From Deltaproteobacteria bacterium (GTDB lineage Bacteria; Desulfobacterota; Binatia; UBA9968), in contig VGTH01000026.1 in NCBI GenBank assembly GCA_016874755.1, forward strand, positions 17,695-81,694: a DNA stretch of 64,000 bases. The letters run 5' to 3'. The stretch's first letter is position 1; each line of letters starts with the position of its first letter. Of this stretch, positions 59,379 through 64,000 are shown in pieces. The translations under genes were made by a program, and so were the position numbers. Below the pieces are notes generated by a model that was not told where the DNA came from, did not search any database, and was given only the letters and a program-made list of their open reading frames with translations.

Positions 59379-60338
59379 TTATTTCAGCCCCAGCTCCTTC
59401 AGCGCCTCGCGCGCGAACGAAAAATCCCTAACTTCGTCCAACGGCCTTTTCTTCTCGCCGACGCGTTCGATGATCGCATTGATCTCGGCATCGGTCATGG
59501 TGCCGTCGCGATTGAGACCGTTCTTTAGCTCGGCGTCGTAGGAGTGTTCGGCAATGTCGAGCGGCTGCGGCAGCCATTTCAGCAATGTGGCGATGGAATC
59601 CTGGCGGTTCTCTAGAATATGTTGATGCGAGCGCAAAAGGGCCCTGAGCGTGCGGCGAATGAGTTGTGGGTTCTCCTTGACTAGCTTGTCGGAAGTCAAC
59701 ATGCCGGCGGAAGGCAGACCCACTTCGGGCGGGCCGAGCAGCGCGTTGTAACCCATCTTGCGCAGCATCAAATCATGCGGCGGCGCCAGGCAGACGGCCT
59801 CCACCGCACCGCTCACCAATGCCTGCATGCGCACGGGCCCATCGCCGATCGCGACGGCTTGAATCTGGCCGATGTTAAACCCCTTTGCCTGCAGCATCTC
59901 CTCGGCGACTAGTTGGTCGGTGCCTTTGATCGTCGCCACACCGAGTTTTTTGCCACGGAGCTGCTGCACGTCCTTGATCTCCGGCCGCACGATCAAAAAA
60001 TAGGGGCCTTTCTTGATATGAACGAAGACCAGTTTGATCGGCAGCCCCTGGAGCGCGCCGCGAAACGTGCTGGTGAACGGCGTGGCAAAGGCGACCTCGC
60101 CGCTGACGACGGCGGGCGCACCCAAACGCGGATTCATCTGAATGATTTCAACGTCGAGCCCCTGTTCTTTGAAAAAACCTTTCTGCAGCGCCACGTACTG
60201 CGGCAGCGCCGAGCTGCTGCGGCTCGCATAAGCGATGCGAATCTTCTGCGTCGCTTCGGCGGCAAAACCGGCAGATGGAAGCAAAAGCCCAGCCAACAAA
60301 ACCACGATCGTCGCGATCCTTAAAAAACTTAAAACCAT
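59379..60338 (-). CDS. ABC-type solute-binding protein, NrtA/SsuA-like
   Basis: 319 residues from the ATG at 60338 (AAGGAAGAG upstream); the ORF extends to 60380 but that overlaps the upstream gene's end. A Sec signal peptide ends GFAAEA. IRIAYASRSSSALPQYVALQ, KEQGLDVEIIQMNPRLGAPA and SGEVAFATPFTSTFRGALQG form lobe 1. IKDVQQLRGKKLGVATIKGT opens lobe 2. The C-terminus FSFAREALKELGLK differs from the KLYEAK type. It lies just after another SBP gene on the same strand, 13 bases apart. Confidence 0.85.
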   Translation of the reverse strand: MVLSFLRIATIVVLLAGLLLPSAGFAAEATQKIRIAYASRSSSALPQYVALQKGFFKEQGLDVEIIQMNPRLGAPAVVSGEVAFATPFTSTFRGALQGLPIKLVFVHIKKGPYFLIVRPEIKDVQQLRGKKLGVATIKGTDQLVAEEMLQAKGFNIGQIQAVAIGDGPVRMQALVSGAVEAVCLAPPHDLMLRKMGYNALLGPPEVGLPSAGMLTSDKLVKENPQLIRRTLRALLRSHQHILENRQDSIATLLKWLPQPLDIAEHSYDAELKNGLNRDGTMTDAEINAIIERVGEKKRPLDEVRDFSFAREALKELGLK

Positions 60339-60351
60339 CGATTTCTCTTCC

Positions 60352-61320
60352 TTACATTCCCAACTCTTTTTGCACTTCACGGAGTAAATTGTAGTCGACC
60401 AGCCGCTCCGGCGGAAAATCCACGTTCTTCCCCACCGCCGTGCCCAGCGTCTCGACCATGACCCTCAACCCCTTTTCTGTCGCTAAGCCGTTTTCGCTCA
60501 TGGCCGGCAACAGCGAAGTGTAAACTCTCTCCGCCACGGCATCTTGCAATTTATAGTCTTTGGCGATGAAGCGCACGGTGTCGACGCGATTCTTCAAAGT
60601 GAATTGCAAACCGCGCAGCGTGCCGCGCAGCAAGCGCTTGATCAAATCGCGCTTGTTCTTGAGCGTCGCGTCGGAAACCGTAAAGCCGCTCTGGGGAAAT
60701 TCGAGATAGTCGCCGGTATACGCCAGCACGCGCAGCCCCATCTGCTCGGCGTAAACATTGAACGGCGGCGACAGCGTCGTCGCGTCCATGGAGCCGGCCT
60801 TCAAACCTTGCAACCGCGTCGCCGTGGAACCCGCGACTACCCGCTTGATGTCTTTCTCCGGATCGAGCTTGCCGCTAAGGGCGAAAACTTTCATAGCCAA
60901 ATCCGTATCGCTGCCAAAGGAGCTGATGCCGATGATCTTCCCTTTCAAGTCCGCCGCCGACTTAATCTCCGGCTTCGCCACGACGTAAAAAGTCGGTTTT
61001 TTAAAAAGCCAAATCACCGTGCGCACCGGCACGTTCTGGCTTGCGATCGCCCGCGACGCCGTGCCAACGCAGCCGGTCGCCTGCAAGTCCCCCGTCAGCA
61101 GCGCCGTCACCGCAACGTCGCACTTGGTCGTCAACAACTTAACGTCGAGCCCCAACTCTTTGAAAAACCCTCGCTCGATCGCCAGATCGAAATGGAAAAA
61201 GTTGAGGCTCTTGCCGGGATTGCCGATGAAAACCTCTTGGCCCAAGCCCCGCCCGGCTGAGGCGACGAGCAGCGCAAAAGCGATGATTATTTTCCCAATC
61301 GAGTCTTTAGATTTCGCCAT
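60352..61320 (-). CDS. ABC-type solute-binding protein, NrtA/SsuA-like, paired with an amidohydrolase
   Basis: 322 residues from the ATG at 61320, behind GGAGAG. A Sec signal peptide ends GRGLGQ. VFIGNPGKSLNFFHFDLAIE, KELGLDVKLLTTKCDVAVTA and GDLQATGCVGTASRAIASQN form lobe 1; IKSAADLKGKIIGISSFGSD opens lobe 2. The end YNLLREVQKELGM resembles the 59379 protein. It is transcribed after the amidohydrolase at 61404 with a short heptad block between. The ligand is unknown. Confidence 0.86.
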   Translation of the reverse strand: MAKSKDSIGKIIIAFALLVASAGRGLGQEVFIGNPGKSLNFFHFDLAIERGFFKELGLDVKLLTTKCDVAVTALLTGDLQATGCVGTASRAIASQNVPVRTVIWLFKKPTFYVVAKPEIKSAADLKGKIIGISSFGSDTDLAMKVFALSGKLDPEKDIKRVVAGSTATRLQGLKAGSMDATTLSPPFNVYAEQMGLRVLAYTGDYLEFPQSGFTVSDATLKNKRDLIKRLLRGTLRGLQFTLKNRVDTVRFIAKDYKLQDAVAERVYTSLLPAMSENGLATEKGLRVMVETLGTAVGKNVDFPPERLVDYNLLREVQKELGM

Positions 61321-61340
61321 GACTCTCCAGCCCCGCCGGG

Positions 61341-61396
61341 AGTGATACAGTGTTGGAGTACTGGGCTTTTCCGGGCCCATCACTCCACTACGCCAA
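61341..61396. repeat. Intergenic heptad hairpin, GTGTTGGAGTAC type
   Basis: AGTGATACAGTGTTGGAGTA faces CATCACTCCACTACGCCAAT with the palindrome GGGCTTTTCCGGGCCC in the loop. It lies between the amidohydrolase and SBP genes on the minus strand and is related in words to 59319. Confidence 0.55.
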
Positions 61397-61403
61397 TTTT
61401 TCT

Positions 61404-62495
61404 TTACAGCGCGTAAAACCTTCGTGGATTGTCGTACAAGATCTTCTGCCGGAGCTGCGGCGTCAAATCCTCTCGAACGTTGAGGGCGTTGACGAACTGG
61501 TCTTCGCGCGACGGATCGTTGTGCGGATAGTCCGAGCCAATGAGCAAATAATCTTCACCCATCGACTTCGCAAGATACGGAATATCCTCGTCAGCTTCGC
61601 AGGCAATGTACAAGCGGTACTCCCTGAATAACTCTTTGCTGTCGGCAAATTTGAATCTCTCTTTCAGCACACGCCGGACGATGTGAATCAAAAACGGCGC
61701 CCAGCCGGCCGCGGCCTCGATAAAGCCGAAGCGCAGGCTCGGAAATTTCTCCGGGATTTTGTTACCGACGAGGTCACGGAAGGCAAGCAGTGGCATCACC
61801 CGCGTATGGCCGAAGGTGTGATTGCGCGCCAGGTCAAACATTTCCAAAACTTCCTTGACGCCGCAGCCGGTGTGCACGCAGATCGACAGATTCAACTTCT
61901 GCGCTTCCTCGTAGACCGGATGGAGATAAGGATGATCGAGTGTATACTCCCCCTCGATACCGCGGAAGAATACACCCACAGCGCCATTCTGTTTAGCAAA
62001 ACGCATTTCTTCGATGGCGGCGTTCATCGAGTGAAACGGCAACACCACGACCCATTTCATGCGTCCACCCGATTGCGCGCACGCTTGCGCAACAAAGCGG
62101 TTGTAGGCTTTGCAGAGCGCGACCTCCAACTCTTTGTCTTTGGTGTTGAAGACCAGAAACAATGTCGGATACACAATCTGTGCTTCGGTGTTGAGCTTGG
62201 TCATGTCTGAGAGCCGGCCTGGGATATCGGTCATCTCCCGCGTTGCCGGCGTCGAGTCTTTGCGCCCGACCTGGACCTTTTGTTCCGACGGCGTCACCAG
62301 CGCGAAGCTCCCCTTCCCCGCTGGCTTGGGATAAATTTCACCATCGATTAGCCAAAAAGCATTGCGGCTGCCGTACCAAGTATCTTCTGGCACCTGCATC
62401 ATGATTGGCCGGCGCGGCAGCATCGCCGCGTCCATCATCGCCCACATGGCAGCGCCTTCGGAGATGTGTGTATCGGCATCGATTATTCCGTTCAT
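61404..62495 (-). CDS. COG2159 amidohydrolase (ACMSD-like TIM barrel)
   Basis: 363 residues from the ATG at 62495, behind GGGAGGA. The metal-site start is IIDADTHISE (4-13). NLSICVHTGCGVKEVLEMFD supplies the middle His, FGFIEAAAGWAPFLIHIVRR is the family segment, and LLIGSDYPHNDPS carries the Asp. The ending LYDNPRRFYAL matches the 15478 protein closely. It is upstream of an SBP gene on the same strand and downstream of a decayed SBP gene, so it is the third such SBP pairing. Confidence 0.87.
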   Translation of the reverse strand: MNGIIDADTHISEGAAMWAMMDAAMLPRRPIMMQVPEDTWYGSRNAFWLIDGEIYPKPAGKGSFALVTPSEQKVQVGRKDSTPATREMTDIPGRLSDMTKLNTEAQIVYPTLFLVFNTKDKELEVALCKAYNRFVAQACAQSGGRMKWVVVLPFHSMNAAIEEMRFAKQNGAVGVFFRGIEGEYTLDHPYLHPVYEEAQKLNLSICVHTGCGVKEVLEMFDLARNHTFGHTRVMPLLAFRDLVGNKIPEKFPSLRFGFIEAAAGWAPFLIHIVRRVLKERFKFADSKELFREYRLYIACEADEDIPYLAKSMGEDYLLIGSDYPHNDPSREDQFVNALNVREDLTPQLRQKILYDNPRRFYAL

Positions 62496-62527
62496 GGGTT
62501 CCTCCCGCAACGCTTTGATCGAACTTG

Positions 62528-63017
62528 CTACGGCAAATACCGTAAGTCAACGAGTTGCTGCATCGTCACGGTTTTAGCCTTGGGGTTTTCCTTCGCGACG
62601 ATGTCGAACACCACTTCCATGCCTTTGAGCGTCGGCCGGCCATCGTCGGGCGTGCCGCGCAATGAGCTGTCGTAGCGCAACGACAAAGGCATAGGGTAAA
62701 ACGTTGGTGACCCCACCAACGATCTTGACCTTGCCGCCCTGCAGATGTGTATTCAGCACCGGTGGCCCGCCGCCCAGCAGCACTTCCAAACTTTTTCCGC
62801 GCCACGCCTGTACTGATATTGAACCTCCCGGAATAAAAATCATTTCCATGCTAAGCCCCTGCTTCTTGAAAATACCCACGTCTCGGCCAAGAAAAATTGA
62901 CGCGGTGCCGCCGAAGCCATTAAACGCGACCGGCAAATTCGTCGTTTGTGCAGAAGCGCGAAGGGGTAAGAGAAAAGTGCTAAGCGCCAACACCAAGCAC
63001 AGAAGGAGCTTCTTCAT
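62528..63017 (-). pseudogene. Decayed solute-binding protein gene with internal deletion and frameshift
   Basis: The first part (63017 to about 62680) encodes a Sec signal peptide (ends RASAQ), LPVAFNGFGGTASIFLGRDV, KKQGLSMEMIFIPGGSISVQ and a partial lobe. After GGVTNVLPYAFV the reading shifts by one frame to YDSSLRGTPDDGRPTLKGME and ends VTMQQLVDLRYLP with the original stop at 62528. About 150-180 residues of the second lobe are missing. It sits just upstream of the amidohydrolase at 61404. Confidence 0.78.
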
Positions 63018-63116
63018 AATCCGCCTCCTGACGGGACACGATCAAAACCTCCGAAACGATTTAAACGGCCCATATTTTCCGTTTGCCCGGAGTAGCACCC
63101 AGTGAGTATCGCGGGG

Positions 63117-64000
63117 TTAGTTCCAAATCGACACGCCCATTCTCAGTTTACCGTGCTCCAAATCGTCCAGCGCTTCGTTGATCTGCTCGTACTTGTAACT
63201 CTTGGTCAGCAAGCTCTTCAATTGAATGCGTCCCTGCTTGGCCATCTGAAAGACTTCATCGACGTCGTTGGCTTGCCGGCTCGAAACCCCGGTAATGGTA
63301 ATTTCTTTCGTGACAAAGTTGCCGCTGCTAATCGTGAACGGCCCGCTGCCTAAACCGCCGATGATCGTCGCCGTGCCGCCGGGGCGCGTCGCCTGAATGA
63401 TCTGATCGGAGGTCTTGCCGTTGCCGATCGCTTCGAAAGCCTTGTCGACTCCGCCGTCGGTAAGTTTGATAACCGCTTTGACGGGATCTTCGGCACTGGC
63501 GTTGATCACGTGAGTAGCCCCGAAATTTTTCGCCGCTTGCAACTTCTCCTCTGCAATATCCACGGCGATGATCGGATAGGCGCCGAAACATTTTAGAAAT
63601 TGAATCGTGTTCAAACCGATGCCACCGCAGCCAATCACCAGCGCTGATTCGTTTGGCTCTAGCTTGCCACGATGTTTGACCGCGTTGTAAGCGGTTGTTA
63701 CCCGGCAGCCGACCACACTCGCCTCCTCCATTGAGATGCCGTCGGGAATTTTAAAGGCCATGTACGCCGGCACCGAGACGTATTGAGCGAAGCCGCCGAC
63801 GTTCCAACGCGTTACCACCGTGCCGTCTTTCTTCTTCAATGTCGGCGGCGCTGGCCGGCGCTCGCAGAGATTTTCATGGGCGCTCAAACAATAGCGGCAG
63901 CGGCCACATTTATAGCGCATGCCGATGATGACCTTGTCACCGACTTTGAAGTCTTTGCACTGCGCGCCGGTGGCCTCGACAATGCCAGCGACCTCATGAC
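63117..64000 (-). CDS. Zinc-dependent alcohol dehydrogenase, MDR family (5' end outside window)
   Basis: The frame is open from 63117 to the end of the window; the start lies beyond. In order from the N-terminus: HEVAGIVEATGAQCKDFKVG (catalytic zinc/substrate lobe), MRYKCGRCRYCLSAHENLCE with the four Cys of the structural zinc site, the NAD(P) motif ALVIGCGGIGLNTIQFL, and IIGGLGSGPFTISSGNF. The C-terminus ends HGKLRMGVSIWN. It oxidises an alcohol or reduces an aldehyde or ketone. It is on the minus strand, upstream of the decayed SBP and the amidohydrolase, and likely part of that catabolic module. Confidence 0.9.
   Translation of the reverse strand, partial: HEVAGIVEATGAQCKDFKVGDKVIIGMRYKCGRCRYCLSAHENLCERRPAPPTLKKKDGTVVTRWNVGGFAQYVSVPAYMAFKIPDGISMEEASVVGCRVTTAYNAVKHRGKLEPNESALVIGCGGIGLNTIQFLKCFGAYPIIAVDIAEEKLQAAKNFGATHVINASAEDPVKAVIKLTDGGVDKAFEAIGNGKTSDQIIQATRPGGTATIIGGLGSGPFTISSGNFVTKEITITGVSSRQANDVDEVFQMAKQGRIQLKSLLTKSYKYEQINEALDDLEHGKLRMGVSIWN

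Overview
The window comes from a G+C-rich Gram-negative bacterium of an uncultured, deltaproteobacterium-like type. The signs are a sigma-54 activator beside a primary sigma factor, Sec and Tat signal peptides, a b6f-like quinol-oxidising complex with a large multihaem cytochrome, and an unusually large set of NrtA/SsuA/TauA-like solute-binding proteins (SBPs). Binatota, Tectomicrobia or a related soil/sediment lineage would fit, but the sequence alone does not fix the phylum. tmRNA (ssrA) is the only structural RNA seen.

Layout. 1-2.7 kb: sigma-54 activator (cut by the window start) and rpoD. 3.3-10 kb: two decayed binding-protein remnants, an NTF2-like exported protein, a translationally coupled pair (alpha/beta hydrolase-methyltransferase; PAP2-dual specificity phosphatase) and a Tat-exported animal-type haem peroxidase. 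10-16.6 kb: a coiled-coil membrane protein, then a same-strand series of Abhydrolase_10, PuuE-like deacetylase, GT-B glycosyltransferase and COG2159 amidohydrolase. 16.6-22.8 kb (minus): acs followed by four SBP genes, three of them close paralogues. 23-26.4 kb: SDR, ferredoxin-NADP reductase-like enzyme, class II aldolase. 26.5-30.4 kb: a partner-switching module (STAS, HATPase, then a metallo-beta-lactamase/CHASE2/PP2C phosphatase interrupted by two in-frame stops). 30.5-38.4 kb (minus): moeA, ispF and a respiratory operon (small membrane protein, Rieske, b6-like cytochrome b, subunit IV, a 55-residue protein, an 8-haem cytochrome, a cupredoxin-like protein) ending in a clear terminator. 38.5-42.6 kb: DUF3750, MFS, ABC ATPase, aldo/keto reductase. 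42.7-45.3 kb: remnant of an integrative element (AlpA, P4-type integrase) against the 3' end of ssrA. 45.4-48.6 kb: MFS exporter and small exported or membrane proteins. 48.7-64 kb: catabolic modules, each with an SBP plus an amidohydrolase, flavin monooxygenase or ornithine-cyclodeaminase-like enzyme, with a citryl-CoA lyase-like protein, a dienelactone hydrolase-like protein, a single ABC permease and a zinc alcohol dehydrogenase cut by the window end.

How the parts fit. Nine intact SBPs (plus three remnants) sit with one permease and no matching ATPase, and three SBPs lie directly beside COG2159 amidohydrolases. This suggests families of small-molecule sensing/uptake and degradation cassettes that multiply by duplication and decay by internal deletion. 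The energy part is a b6f-type complex that keeps the cysteine aligned with the haem ci ligand.

The most unusual structural signal is intergenic. At least ten gene boundaries carry hairpins built from degenerate short tandem words (about 7 nt), a different word at each site, with the second arm the reverse complement of the first. Most sit just after stop codons. Several of the CACGAAG type carry a second, independent palindrome in their loop.
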